Made by a program: the position numbers and the translations under genes | In this document: piece after piece, positions 23,448 through 32,489 of the stretch | How positions within the stretch are numbered: the stretch's first letter is position 1 | Layout: each line of letters begins with the position of its first letter | Notes under the pieces: model-generated | Database searches by the model: none | What the model was told of the DNA's origin: nothing | Seen by the model: the letters and a program-made list of their open reading frames with translations, nothing else | NCBI GenBank assembly: GCA_003156805.1 | Contig: PMHV01000061.1 | Span: 1-37,642 of the forward strand | Length of the DNA: 37,642 nucleotides | Reading direction: 5' to 3' | Source of the DNA: Acidobacteriaceae bacterium | Lineage (GTDB): Bacteria > Acidobacteriota > Terriglobia > Terriglobales > Acidobacteriaceae

Positions 23448-24449
23448 TCAGAAGAATCTCGTCACGCCTTCTTCCAGCACCACCACCTTATCCTCAATCC
23501 CAGCCGAGCGTGCTTCGCGATCCAGCAACTGCAACGGTTCGTCGACCGGTTCGTGCGACAGGCGAAACGTACCGTAGTGCATGGGCACCATCCAGCGGGA
23601 GTTGAGATCGAGAAAGGCACGAGTGGCGTCCTCGGGGTTGGTGTGTACGTTGCGGAATTGTGGAGGGTTGTAGGCTCCGATGGGCAACAGTGCAACCTCG
23701 GGAGACAGGCGGCGTCCGATTTCACGGAACCCCGCAAAGTAGGCCGTGTCTCCGGCATGGTAGATGGAATGTTTTCCCGCGCGCAGCACAAAGCCGCCGT
23801 AGCCGCGATGCGAGTCTTTGAGGATGCGCGCTCCCCAGTGGCGCGATGGCACGTGGGTCACCGACAAGTTGCCATGTCGCGAACTTTGCCACCAGTCGAG
23901 CTCGATGATCTCAGAAAAACCAAGATCGGAGACCAGATCGGAGACGTGAGTTGGAAGGATGATGACCGGAGCGGTGCCGCGAGTGCGCAAATTGTTCTGC
24001 ACGATCGCGCGCAACGACGGCCGGTGCAGATGATCGAAGTGCGCGTGCGAAACCAATACAAGATCGATCGGCGGCAAATCGCGTACTCGCAGTCCAGGCC
24101 GTCGCAGACGCTTGAGGACGAAAAGCCAGCGGGCAAAGTTGGGGTCGATCAGCACATTTTGCCCGCCGATCTGCACAAAGAAGCTGGCGTGGCCAATGAA
24201 TGTGACCCCGAGTTCGCCGTTCGTGGCCAGCCGGGGCTTATGGATTTCACCCAAACATGGCGTTACAGCGGAATGGCGCACCAACCGCCCGAACTGCCTG
24301 GCACGTCTCCGCAAAGCCGGGTTATGAAAGGTTGCCTTAATCATCGAGTTGCCGGTCTCAAACCGGAGTCGGCCAACATAATCTATGCTAGCGTCCGGCG
24401 GGTCCTCTTGCGGAGTAACCAGCGCGTTCGCAACCACAGTCTTCACCAA
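23448..24449 (-). CDS. MBL-fold metal-dependent hydrolase (NAPE-PLD/UlaG-like)
   Basis: The 333-residue protein contains GVTFIGHASFFVQIGG, the metal motif LVSHAHFDHLH, ILPTHVSDLV, SVTHVPSRHWGAR, YHAGDTAYFAGF and a C-terminal VPMHYGTFRLSHEP. This is the layout of the NAPE-PLD-like beta-lactamase-fold family, often acting on phosphodiesters or lipids. There is no signal peptide; the first 30 residues are probably not conserved and ATG at about residue 35 (MIKATFHNP) is an alternative start. It is a single minus-strand gene. Confidence 0.88.
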   Translation of the reverse strand: MVKTVVANALVTPQEDPPDASIDYVGRLRFETGNSMIKATFHNPALRRRARQFGRLVRHSAVTPCLGEIHKPRLATNGELGVTFIGHASFFVQIGGQNVLIDPNFARWLFVLKRLRRPGLRVRDLPPIDLVLVSHAHFDHLHRPSLRAIVQNNLRTRGTAPVIILPTHVSDLVSDLGFSEIIELDWWQSSRHGNLSVTHVPSRHWGARILKDSHRGYGGFVLRAGKHSIYHAGDTAYFAGFREIGRRLSPEVALLPIGAYNPPQFRNVHTNPEDATRAFLDLNSRWMVPMHYGTFRLSHEPVDEPLQLLDREARSAGIEDKVVVLEEGVTRFF

Positions 24450-24658
24450 TTCCGATGATGGCTGGAGGCGGCTGGCTCCATTCTAGTTCACGCCAGCGCG
24501 GAGAAGAGTGAAGTTTTATCGCTGGCAAGCTCGGATTGCTGTAATCAAGCCAAAAGGCGGCCCGCCTCAAACGGCAGCGGCATTTCTAGAGGGTTGCCCT
24601 TCAATAGTCAAGCTTCTAAGAATTCTAATGCCGGTAAGAACTCTTCGGTTAAGAATTT

Positions 24659-26187
24659 CTAATTTCCGTCTGCGCTGGCAATCCAACGCGAGCGCGGGAT
24701 TGGACGCTTTCCCTCGTCGTCGTAGAAGAACTTTATTGCATGATCCGACTTCGCTCCCACCACCGGCTTGTCCGCGAGGCCGCTGAATCGCAGAGCGCCT
24801 CCGGCCAACGGCAACGGCGCTTTGGTCGTGAACATCGATTCTTTATACGTACTGCCACTCAAGGCTTGCGCCACCGCAAACACTCCAAATGGATTTCCAT
24901 TTACGTACGAAACGCCGATGTAATCGGCAACCATGTAGCCGTTGTCGGAAAGCGGCAGCCAGGTTACCTTCATAGGACCGGCAATTTGCGCTCCCGCGGT
25001 CCAGGTTGCGCCGCCATCGCTCGATGTCGTGAAGCCCACATCCAACTGGCAGGTGCTGGTGGTGCACTTGGCCACAGGGTAATAGTAATAAACGATCGTT
25101 AGGTGGGCCGTGCCGCCGGAAGTATTCGTATCTACTCCGATGCCCGGCAGGAAGTGATCGACCGTGCTGGTGGTGGCGTCGATCGGAACGCGCGTAATCG
25201 CGCTCCAGGTCTTGCCATCGGCGGAAGTGCTCATCACGATGTCGTTGGAGCTGCAACTCTTGCGGAAACGGCAATCGGACCACACTACATAAACATTGCC
25301 CGCGCCGTCGATCCCCGCCGAAGGCAGATCGGGATTGCGCATGTTCGCAGCCACCAGATGGCTGTCGATGCTGGCAATGGCTTCGCTCTTGCCCCAGCTC
25401 GCGCCGCCATTCGTGGAACTGAATACGTCGATGCCGCCGCCTTGGAAAGGCACAACCACAGTGCCGTTCGGCTGCACTACGGGCTCGCCGCCAAGCCCAC
25501 CTGCATGGTCCGAGGAGGCCAAACCCGGACCCCAGGTTTGCCCGCCGTCGCTGGAAACGCTCATCAGAACATCGCCGCTGCCGTAAGCCTGATCCCATTC
25601 GGTGTAGCAATTGCCGTAGTAGAGACTGGTTGGTGTGTCGTCGCACACACTCCAGTTCTTGTCGTCGAGGTGGGTTTTGTCGATGTTAATGGGATTTCCC
25701 CAATGCAGGCCATCCGTGGAGCGGCTCACCGCGACATCGCCGATCAGCCCCGAACTGCTGCTCAAGCCGACCAGCGGCAGCGTCGAGATCAGCCACTCGC
25801 CGTGTTTGGCGTCGTACGCCACAGAAGGATCCGCTGCGGCGCCGTAGGTTCCGTTCTTATAGTTCACGGTGAGACCCGGCAAGTCTCCATACTTCCAGGT
25901 TACGCCGCCATCGGAGGAAGTCGAAAGCCTACATCTGCGCTGCCCCAACCGATCGACCCCGGCCTGCGCCCCACGTGAAAGGCGCTCACGATTGTGTTTC
26001 CCCAGGCGAACGTGTCGGGTTCAACTTCGGTTTTGTGGTCGCTGTCGGTGTTGGTTAAGTTATCCACGCTGATCCGTGTCAGCGATGATTGCGCGTGCAC
26101 CGGCGCTGCCATTGTTACCGCCACGAGTACCGCCGCCGAAATGAACAGGATTGTTCCAGTGCAGACACTAAGAAGCGACCGTTTCAT
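24659..26187 (-). pseudogene. Secreted sialidase/BNR-repeat protein, interrupted by one frameshift
   Basis: Two overlapping minus-strand frames belong together. The first (26187-25900) has a signal peptide (MKRSLLSVCTGTILFISAAV ... HAQ) and runs VEPDTFAWGNTIVSAFHVGR, GWGSADVGF. The second (to 24659, from about 25925) carries six Asp-boxes (SSDGGVTW, STDGLHW, SSDGGQTW, STNGGASW, SADGKTW, SSDGGATW). Joining them needs a 1-base insertion near 25921-25926, just after TTT in the coding strand. The intact product would be about 509 residues with a six-bladed beta-propeller. It may be a real mutation or an assembly error. The substrate cannot be assigned. Confidence 0.8.
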
Positions 26188-26350
26188 GGGAGATTTCCTT
26201 ACCTGGGATTAACTTCGCAGGATTATGGCGTCACGGCCTCGCCGGCTCCAACCGAAAAGTTCGCCGCCCCCAGTACTATAGCCTGATCGTAGAGCCCTGT
26301 CGATCTGGATTTTGCCGTAGGACCAGCCCAGAACGCGCCTCCGACCGATC

Positions 26351-26402
26351 GGATGCACGTGTGCATCCGGATGTACTGGCTTCGCGCCGGAGCGAAACAT
26401 CC
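26351..26402. promoter_or_regulatory. Two adjacent inverted repeats upstream of hfq
   Basis: GGATGCAC (26351-26358) and GTGCATCC (26361-26368) are perfect 8-base arms around GT. Next, GGATGT...CTTCGC pairs with GCGAA...ACATCC (about 26367-26402). The downstream CCTTTG...CAAAGG (26402-26422) spans a TACAAT (26410-26415) that could be a -10 box. Possible operator or structured leader. Confidence 0.45.
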
Positions 26403-26422
26403 TTTGTGTACAATGCAAAGGT

Positions 26423-26692
26423 ATGCCTTTTCGCGCGCAAGGGAATCCTAATGCCGCCAAGCACGGGCGGACGCCGCCTCCGGAAGAAACTTTTGAGGAA
26501 GCCACTTTTCTCAAGACGTTGGGCGAAAAGCAGAAGCCAGTCTGCGTGAAACTGATGGACGGACAAACCTTCCGGGGCTGGATCGAGTATTACGACAAGA
26601 ACATGGTGAGGCTCACGCGCGAGGGCTCGCCGAACTTGTTCATCTACAAGCACGAAATCATGTACATCGCCGAGGACGGCAAACGAAAGTAA
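26423..26692 (+). CDS. hfq: Hfq-like RNA chaperone
   Basis: The 89-residue protein has a Sm1 region (KPVCVKLMDGQTFRGWIEYY, then DKNMVRLTREG) and a Sm2 motif FIYKHEIMYI, with the Hfq hallmark YKH. It would bind A/U-rich RNA on two faces of a hexameric ring and support small-RNA regulation. It is divergent from E. coli Hfq; the N-terminal 25 residues are Pro/Asn-rich (PFRAQGNPNAAKHGRTPPPE) and the C-terminal tail is short. ATG 26423 lies 8 bases downstream of TACAAT and 2 bases after AAAGG, so initiation may be leaderless. Confidence 0.85.
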   Translation: MPFRAQGNPNAAKHGRTPPPEETFEEATFLKTLGEKQKPVCVKLMDGQTFRGWIEYYDKNMVRLTREGSPNLFIYKHEIMYIAEDGKRK

Positions 26693-26789
26693 AGCCCTCG
26701 TCCGGCTCGCGGATTGGACTCGACCCCAGGGATTGGAGTGTTGCACGCGCAGGCCGATGGTCCCCTGAGATTGTGTTTCAGGAACCTTA

Positions 26790-27671
26790 ATGTATCGAGC
26801 CGCAAGTCCAGTTCGAATCATGCCGACATCCGTTCACGAAGATTTTGTCCCCACCATGGCGGCCATCGCACGCGAAGCGGGCGCGCTGCTGATGCCCTAT
26901 TTTCACCAGCGCATCAAGATTGAATACAAGGGCGACGCCGACCTGGTGACCGCCGCCGACCGCGCGTCGGAAAAGCTGATCCGCGAACGCTTAAGCGCGC
27001 GTTGGCCTGGGCACGATATTCTTGGCGAGGAACAAGGACTGACCGACCAGGGCAGCGACTACCGTTGGTACGTCGATCCGCTCGACGGCACGACCAACTT
27101 CGCTCATGGATTTCCCGTTTTCTGTGTGTCCATGGCCGTGGAACACCGGCGCTCGGCAGAGCAGGCGCAACGCATCGCTGCCGTAATTTACGATCCCACG
27201 CGCGATGAGCTGTTTTCCGCGGCCGAGGGAAAAGGCGCGCAGCTCAACGGTGAGACGATCCACGTATCTAGAACGGCAAAGCTTAAAGAGTGCCTTCTCG
27301 CCACGGGCTTTCCCAGCCACAAGCGGCACAAGAATCCGAACATTTACTTTTATCACCAGATCACGCTGCGCACGCACGGAGTGCGCCGTGCCGGTTCGGC
27401 CGCGCTCGACCTTTGCAACGTGGCCTGCGGGCGCTTCGACGGCTTCTGGGAGTTCAATCTCAATCCCTGGGACACGGCCGCGGGAGCGCTAATTGTCGAG
27501 GAAGCCGGCGGCCAAGTGACGCGCTTCGACGGATCGCCCTTTGAACTCAATAGCCGCGAGACCCTCGCTTCCAATGGCTTGATTCATGATGCGCTGCTGC
27601 AAGAGTTCAAGGAGATCTTTGCCGGACGAGATTTGGAGCCGCTCCCCGACCTGCGCGCGTACAAACGTTAG
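26790..27671 (+). CDS. suhB: Inositol monophosphatase family protein
   Basis: The 293-residue protein has the metal-binding motifs GEEQG, WYVDPLDGTTNFAHGFP, and the C-terminal WDTAAGALIVEEAGGQ with RAGSAALDLCNVACGRFDGF, the standard IMPase/SuhB set. Dephosphorylation of inositol or related sugar phosphates is the expected reaction, and SuhB also affects rRNA transcription in some bacteria. ATG 26790 follows AGGAACC; ATG 26820 (MPTSVHEDF) is a possible later start. Expressed separately from hfq (97-base gap). Confidence 0.92.
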   Translation: MYRAASPVRIMPTSVHEDFVPTMAAIAREAGALLMPYFHQRIKIEYKGDADLVTAADRASEKLIRERLSARWPGHDILGEEQGLTDQGSDYRWYVDPLDGTTNFAHGFPVFCVSMAVEHRRSAEQAQRIAAVIYDPTRDELFSAAEGKGAQLNGETIHVSRTAKLKECLLATGFPSHKRHKNPNIYFYHQITLRTHGVRRAGSAALDLCNVACGRFDGFWEFNLNPWDTAAGALIVEEAGGQVTRFDGSPFELNSRETLASNGLIHDALLQEFKEIFAGRDLEPLPDLRAYKR

Positions 27672-27740
27672 GCGATTCTCGTCCGCGATCGATCTGGATA
27701 TTCATTCCGGACCTTCATGCGCGCATATGGGCTCAGCCCG

Positions 27741-28664
27741 CTACTGAGCGTACTCCAGTGCATCACGGTCCCAGTGAGCAAGTGCGGCTGCCGCCTCATA
27801 GCTACTCCGCAGAAATTTCAGCAGCTCGGGCTCAGCCGGCTGTGCGCCGCGGACGTCATCGTACATCAGGATGAACTCCTTCAACTCGGGATGGTAGAAC
27901 GCAGCGTCCGGGAGCAGCCGCTGTTGTGCCAGTCCCCGCGGCTCAGGAGCGGCGTAACAATAAAAGGCTGGACCGTCCATACCCGATCCGCCCGGCCACC
28001 AGCCCGCGCTGATAACCTCGTGAGAATACGCTTCGCGCGTAATCGGATCGGCGCCAGGACGCTCGGGCGCGCGCCGGCCGGAGAAGCGCGTCACTGCCAG
28101 ATCGAAACTTCCCCAGAAAAAATGCACCGGGCTGTTCTTACCCAGGAACCGGGCGCGGAACTGCTTGAAAACTGAATCGCACGAGGCAACGATGCGCCAA
28201 AAACGATGCGCAGCGTCGGCATCATAGGCGCGGTACAGCTCGTCTTCCGCGAAGGGAATGGGGTCCGGCACCTCTACAGGCTTGGCGTAGATCGCAACGC
28301 CGATACCGAGCCGACGGAGGGTTGACATGAACTCGGAGTAGAAGTCCGCGACCGTTCGCGGCTCCAGCGCAAGCACTCCGCGCTGTCCATCGCAGCGGTC
28401 GATGAGCAGCTTGTGATCGATAAAGTCGAACTGTATTTCGAAAACGTCTTTCCCGTACGGAATCGGCGAGGTCGTCAGGCCGCGCGCGTTGACATAGAAC
28501 GGGACGTTCCACCAGTGGTTCGTTTTAGGTGTCAGTTGCATGCGAACCTTGCCCACGATCTGCGTCCACATGTGGAGATTGTGGTAAGTAGGCTTCCAAT
28601 CGGCCAGAGGAAGCTCCGGCCATGCTTCGGCGGCAGACGTGGAAGGGATTTGCGGTGCACTCAT
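27741..28664 (-). CDS. DUF5996 family protein
   Basis: The 307-residue protein begins WPELPLADWKPTYHNLHMWT and contains NHWWNVPFYVNARGLTTSPI, DPIPFAEDELYRAYD and SHEVISAGWWPGGSG, matching the DUF5996 family of unknown function. ATG 28664 has GAGGAGCGG upstream, so the longer frame to 28769 is not used. The domain is rich in aromatic residues and lacks a signal peptide. It is divergent from the aconitase gene; the shared spacer contains a GATCTGC repeat. Confidence 0.85.
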   Translation of the reverse strand: MSAPQIPSTSAAEAWPELPLADWKPTYHNLHMWTQIVGKVRMQLTPKTNHWWNVPFYVNARGLTTSPIPYGKDVFEIQFDFIDHKLLIDRCDGQRGVLALEPRTVADFYSEFMSTLRRLGIGVAIYAKPVEVPDPIPFAEDELYRAYDADAAHRFWRIVASCDSVFKQFRARFLGKNSPVHFFWGSFDLAVTRFSGRRAPERPGADPITREAYSHEVISAGWWPGGSGMDGPAFYCYAAPEPRGLAQQRLLPDAAFYHPELKEFILMYDDVRGAQPAEPELLKFLRSSYEAAAALAHWDRDALEYAQ

Positions 28665-28707
28665 AATGGGCCGCTCCTCGGAACAGGATCTGCGTTGACC
28701 GATCTCT

Positions 28708-28750
28708 GCAGACTGATCTGCAGCACAATGATCTGCGCACAATGATCTGC
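28708..28750. repeat. Short GATCTGC tandem repeats in a divergent promoter region
   Basis: GCACAATGATCTGC occurs twice in tandem (28723-28736 and 28737-28750), with a degenerate copy at 28708-28721 (GCAGACTGATCTGC). They lie in the spacer between the DUF5996 and aconitase genes. Confidence 0.7.
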
Positions 28751-28959
28751 CTAATCTACCACGCTTCATCGCCTAGTCCTGCCTCACGGCGAGACGGTAC
28801 GGCCGCAGGAAATGTACGCGACGATCCTTTGAGGACCTTAGTCTCGGCAATTACAGCGCTGGGTTTGAGGCGCGGCGCCCGCGGCGGCGTTACAATTGAA
28901 CAAGTTGCTGTGTGCCGGCGTTCATGGAGTCTGTACCGATCCAGCAATGGGGAGGTGTC

Positions 28960-31008
28960 TTGATCAACTCGTTACTGGAACGCAAAATCGAAAAGCGGCT
29001 CGACCAGGTCCGGCTGCCGGGACGTATCTTGTTTCTCACCGAAGACCCGGAACTCATCCAGCGCCAATTAGCCGGCGAAGACCTACCGTGGAGCACGAAG
29101 AGTCCGGGGAATAATCCCAAGCTGCGTGACGACATCTCCACGGACGAAATCACGCCTGCGCACTATTGCTTTTACTTTGACGAAACCCTGGGCGAGATTC
29201 CTTACATGGGCTTGAAGTGCGGCAGCGTGACGCCGATCGGTCGCGGCGACGTGAAACGCGGCGGATTCGTCTGCGCGGTGAGCGGCAAGCGCCGCGGCAA
29301 AGGATCGAGCCGCGAGCAGTCGCCTTATGCCGAGATGTGTGCGGGCATTCGCGTGGTGATCGCAGAAAACATCGAGCGCATTTACAAACAGAATTGCCAG
29401 AATCTCGGACTGCTGACCTCGACCAACTTTTCGCTGATCGACAAGATTCGCGGCGGGGAAGACATTGCGCTCGCCGAGTTTACCGCCGGCGAAGACGAAA
29501 TTACGCGGCAGGTCATCGAATACGGCGGGCTGTTTCCGTTCAATGTCGCGCGCATGCAGAAGAAAGTATTTCTGCCGCCGATCAAAACTGAAAAACGGCC
29601 GATGACGCTGGCCGAGAAGATATTTGCGCGGCACATGTTGAACGAAGAAGGCGGAGTGGGCGTTGCCAGCGTGAAACCGGGCGACACCGGTTTTGCCCGT
29701 GCCGATCTGCGTTTCAGCCATGAGTACGTCACACCGATGGCGGCGATTTTCTTTGAGCGCTATGTGGGCAAGGATGCCAAGGTCAACGATGCTTCGAGCA
29801 TCATCTTCTTCCGTGACCACCTGACGTTTCTCGACGAAGTAATTTCCGAAGAGAAGAAAAAACTCGGCCTGCTCGACCTGGCTACGCAACTCAAGCTCAA
29901 GCAGCAGGATTTCGCCGCCAAGCAGGGCATCAAACTTCACGGTGAATTGACCGACCGCAAAGGCTCCGAAGGCATCTGCCACGCCATCGTGCTCGAAACC
30001 TACGCGTTGCCGGGACAACTGAACGTCGGCTCCGACTCGCACACGCCCCATGTCGGCGCCATCGGCTGCGTCGCTTTCGGCATCGGCACCACCGACGTCT
30101 TCAATTCGTGGATCACCAAAGATGTGCGCGTCAAGGTGCCGGAGTCGGTGAAGATTGTGATCCGCGGCAAGAAGCACGCCAACGTCACGGCCAAAGATTT
30201 CATTCTGAAGATTCTGAGCCTCGACTACGTGCGCAGCGGCAAGGCGCTCGCCAAGGTGATGGAGTATGCCGGCGAAGCTATCGAAGAACTCGGCGTCGAC
30301 GAGCGCGCCACTATGACTAACATGGCGGCCGAGATTGGCGGCTTCACCGGCATTGTCGCGCCGGATAAGAAGGCCGTCGATTTTCTGGTCGAGCGCCGCG
30401 GCGCCGATCCCAGGAAAATGGATCGCGCTAAAGCCAACGCCATGATCGACGGCTTGTGCAGCGATCGCGATGCGCAGTATGCGCATGTGATCGAACTCGA
30501 TGCGGCTGAGATTACGCCGATGGTTGCGACTCCGGGCGATCCGGGCAACGGCAACTATATCCGCGAGTTAAACACGCCCGTGCCTGTCGAGATCGCCTAC
30601 GGCGGCACCTGCACCGCGGGCAAGAATGAAGACATGGACATGTACGCCGCCGTGCTGGCCGACGCGCTCAAGCAGGGCAAACGCATCGCCGATTCAGTAA
30701 AGTTCTACATCCAGTTCGGCTCGCAGGAAACGCGCGAATACTGTCTGCGCAAAGGCTATCTCGAAGTTTTCCAAAAGGCCGGCGCGCATGTGATCGAGCC
30801 CAGTTGCGGCGCCTGCATCAACGCCGGGCCAGGAGTTTCCACGCGTCCCGACCAGGTGGTGATCAGCGCGCAGAACCGCAACTTCCCCGGCCGCAGCGGT
30901 CCCGGTCAGATGTATCTGGCGTCGCCGCTGACCGTCGCCGCCAGCGCGGTCGCGGGCTACATCGTGGAGTACGAGCCCAGCGAGAAGGGAGAGTTGGTAG
31001 GAGCGTAG
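28960..31008 (+). CDS. Aconitase/isopropylmalate-isomerase family hydratase, domain-swapped
   Basis: The protein (682-698 residues) places the swivel (LeuD-like) domain first, at about 100-200 (KRGGFVCAVSGKRRGKGSSR, QNLGLLTSTNFSLIDKI), and the [4Fe-4S] domain last (LNVGSDSHTPHVGAIGCVAF, then FGIGTTDV). Cluster cysteines, numbered from GTG 28912, are Cys567 (GGTCTAGKNED), Cys632 and Cys635 (PSCGACI). It isomerises citrate or a related hydroxy acid. TTG 28960 has GGGGAGG just upstream and starts INSLLERKIEKR; GTG 28912 adds 16 residues and is the alternative. Such LeuD-LeuC fusions occur in Acidobacteria. The substrate is uncertain. Confidence 0.88.
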   Translation: MINSLLERKIEKRLDQVRLPGRILFLTEDPELIQRQLAGEDLPWSTKSPGNNPKLRDDISTDEITPAHYCFYFDETLGEIPYMGLKCGSVTPIGRGDVKRGGFVCAVSGKRRGKGSSREQSPYAEMCAGIRVVIAENIERIYKQNCQNLGLLTSTNFSLIDKIRGGEDIALAEFTAGEDEITRQVIEYGGLFPFNVARMQKKVFLPPIKTEKRPMTLAEKIFARHMLNEEGGVGVASVKPGDTGFARADLRFSHEYVTPMAAIFFERYVGKDAKVNDASSIIFFRDHLTFLDEVISEEKKKLGLLDLATQLKLKQQDFAAKQGIKLHGELTDRKGSEGICHAIVLETYALPGQLNVGSDSHTPHVGAIGCVAFGIGTTDVFNSWITKDVRVKVPESVKIVIRGKKHANVTAKDFILKILSLDYVRSGKALAKVMEYAGEAIEELGVDERATMTNMAAEIGGFTGIVAPDKKAVDFLVERRGADPRKMDRAKANAMIDGLCSDRDAQYAHVIELDAAEITPMVATPGDPGNGNYIRELNTPVPVEIAYGGTCTAGKNEDMDMYAAVLADALKQGKRIADSVKFYIQFGSQETREYCLRKGYLEVFQKAGAHVIEPSCGACINAGPGVSTRPDQVVISAQNRNFPGRSGPGQMYLASPLTVAASAVAGYIVEYEPSEKGELVGA

Positions 31009-31096
31009 CTGTACGGGGCCGGGTAGGCTTCTTCGGCTATTTTCAAGCAAGTATGAGCGCCTTGCGGCGCGTATATTTTGCTCTGAGGAGGGTTCG

Positions 31097-31261
31097 ATGA
31101 AGAAGTCAGGCCCGAAGTCGGGCACCAAGAAGGACCAACTATGGTGCGAATGCGATTGTGCCAACTGCGAGATTGGGGCTCATGAACGCTGCCATTCCCC
31201 CAAATGCCACATGCCGAAGTGGAAGGACGTGAAAGGCAAACCATCGGCGCGCGGCCATTAG
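31097..31261 (+). CDS. Small Cys/His-rich (zinc-binding) protein, 54 residues
   Basis: The frame ATG 31097 to TAG 31261 encodes MKKSGPKSGTKKDQLWCECD, then CANCEIGAHERCHSPKCHMP and a basic tail. It holds six cysteines in CxC-x3-CxxC...C...C arrangement plus three histidines, enough for one zinc site. A strong TGAGGAGG lies 5 bases before the ATG. It is too short to be called by most gene finders, and its last 4 bases overlap the convergent 70-residue gene. Family not recognised; zinc-ribbon or nucleic-acid-binding role is only a guess. It lies 88 bases after the aconitase. Confidence 0.6.
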   Translation: MKKSGPKSGTKKDQLWCECDCANCEIGAHERCHSPKCHMPKWKDVKGKPSARGH

Positions 31262-31470
31262 CGCAGGTTCTTCCGAGCAAACTGCCGGAACTGGAACTCG
31301 AACTCCTCAGGCGAATAGATTCCCTTCTGCACCAGCAGGGTGTTCATGGAATAAACCGTGGCGCGAAAGCGTTCGTCGCGTGAGAGTTTCTCCATGGCTT
31401 CCTCGAAACTGATGAGTCCCTTGTCTTCGGATACTGCGCGCTCAGACCGGTCTACGGGAACAGTGGCCAT
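31258..31470 (-). CDS. Small conserved-looking hypothetical protein, 70 residues
   Basis: ATG 31470 follows GGGAGGATT with good spacing. The product ends SPEEFEFQFRQFARKNLR and contains VDRSERAVSEDKGLISFEEA, which is mostly helical and acidic. There is no transmembrane segment. It lies downstream of the binding-protein gene, 92 bases past its stop, and may be co-transcribed. Its stop region overlaps the 54-residue gene on the other strand by 4 bases. Function unknown. Confidence 0.55.
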   Translation of the reverse strand: MATVPVDRSERAVSEDKGLISFEEAMEKLSRDERFRATVYSMNTLLVQKGIYSPEEFEFQFRQFARKNLR

Positions 31471-31562
31471 TAGAATCCTCCCTGAACGGTCATTGTACGA
31501 CGCTGCTTCTGCCCCACCAAGAAAGATCGACGCGCCCTGGCCCCACACCCCCAGTTCAACCT

Positions 31563-32489
31563 CTAAGAAGACTTCACGAGCGTCCGGCTCCGCGCCTTCG
31601 TTTGCATCCCTTCCAGCGCCGGGAAGGAACTGGCTGCCACCAGCGTGCGCTCCGGAGGCTGAGCGTTGGAATGGAGTGCATCGGCCAGCAGTTCCACCGC
31701 GCGCCCCATCAGCGGCGGCGAGATCACGGTCGCCGCCAGCAACCCTTCCCGCACCCACGCCTGCCCCGAGCCGGGCACACCGTCGCAACCGGTCAGCGGC
31801 AGCCTCAGCCACTCTTCTCGCTGAGGCGCGTCAGGCAGCGCTTCAAAAGCTCGCCTCGCGCCCATGGCCATGGCGTCGTTCTGGCATGCGACCATGCCGA
31901 CCTTGAGCTGGCGCGACGTGCTCAGCGAGAGCCAGGATTTCAGCGCACCGTATGCGCTCTGTTCCGTCCAGTCGCCCTTGAGCATCTTCAAAGTCACTCC
32001 GGCAGGCTTCGAGGAGAGCACGCCGGCGGTGCGCTGCGTGGCCGTGTCCCGCCCTGACGGCCCCTCGACATACAACACGCATCCTTTCTCTCCGAGCAGA
32101 GCGGCGATCTGTCGGCCCTGAATCCTACCGATTTCCTTATTATCCGAGGTGACCCCAAAAACCGGGACCATGCAATGTGCCCGCAACTCCGTAAGGTAGT
32201 CCACCTCGGCGTTGATGATGCCCCAGGCGATACTCGCCGAGACCGCCGCGCGTGCCACCTGCACCATGCCCGTGCCGACCGGCTCAACCAGGATGGCATC
32301 GGGGCGCTTGCCAGGTTCCTGGATGAAGCTCAAAATCTGCTGCGTCTGCTGGACCGCGTCGTTCCCGGAATAAGTAATCTCGACCTGGGCCCCACACTTG
32401 ACTGCCGCGGCCTTGGCTGCCGCAGCTTGTTCAATTTGATAGTCGTTGCGGTCAGTGATCAGAGAGACCAGAATCCGTAGCTTGTCCAT
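31563..32489 (-). CDS. Periplasmic-binding-protein-like sugar-binding protein (LacI/RbsB fold), no signal peptide
   Basis: The 308-residue protein has the type I binding-protein fold: ILVSLITDRNDYQIEQAAAA, PDAILVEPVGTGMVQVARAA, GRIQGRQIAALLGEKGCVLY, GDWTEQSAYGALKSW, LKVGMVACQNDAMAMGARRA and PLTGCDGVPGSGQAWVREGL. The N-terminus is cytoplasmic-like with no signal or lipobox, and there is no helix-turn-helix, so it may be a cytosolic sensor or a binding protein whose export signal was lost. No permease or ATPase lies nearby. It is followed by a 70-residue gene on the same strand. Confidence 0.8.
   Translation of the reverse strand: MDKLRILVSLITDRNDYQIEQAAAAKAAAVKCGAQVEITYSGNDAVQQTQQILSFIQEPGKRPDAILVEPVGTGMVQVARAAVSASIAWGIINAEVDYLTELRAHCMVPVFGVTSDNKEIGRIQGRQIAALLGEKGCVLYVEGPSGRDTATQRTAGVLSSKPAGVTLKMLKGDWTEQSAYGALKSWLSLSTSRQLKVGMVACQNDAMAMGARRAFEALPDAPQREEWLRLPLTGCDGVPGSGQAWVREGLLAATVISPPLMGRAVELLADALHSNAQPPERTLVAASSFPALEGMQTKARSRTLVKSS

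Noticed and set aside
29083-30486. Long minus-strand open frame (467 codons) antisense to the aconitase gene
   Set aside because: It lies wholly inside a clear coding gene on the other strand, has a low-complexity His/Arg/Ala-rich translation and no domain. It is a GC-rich shadow.
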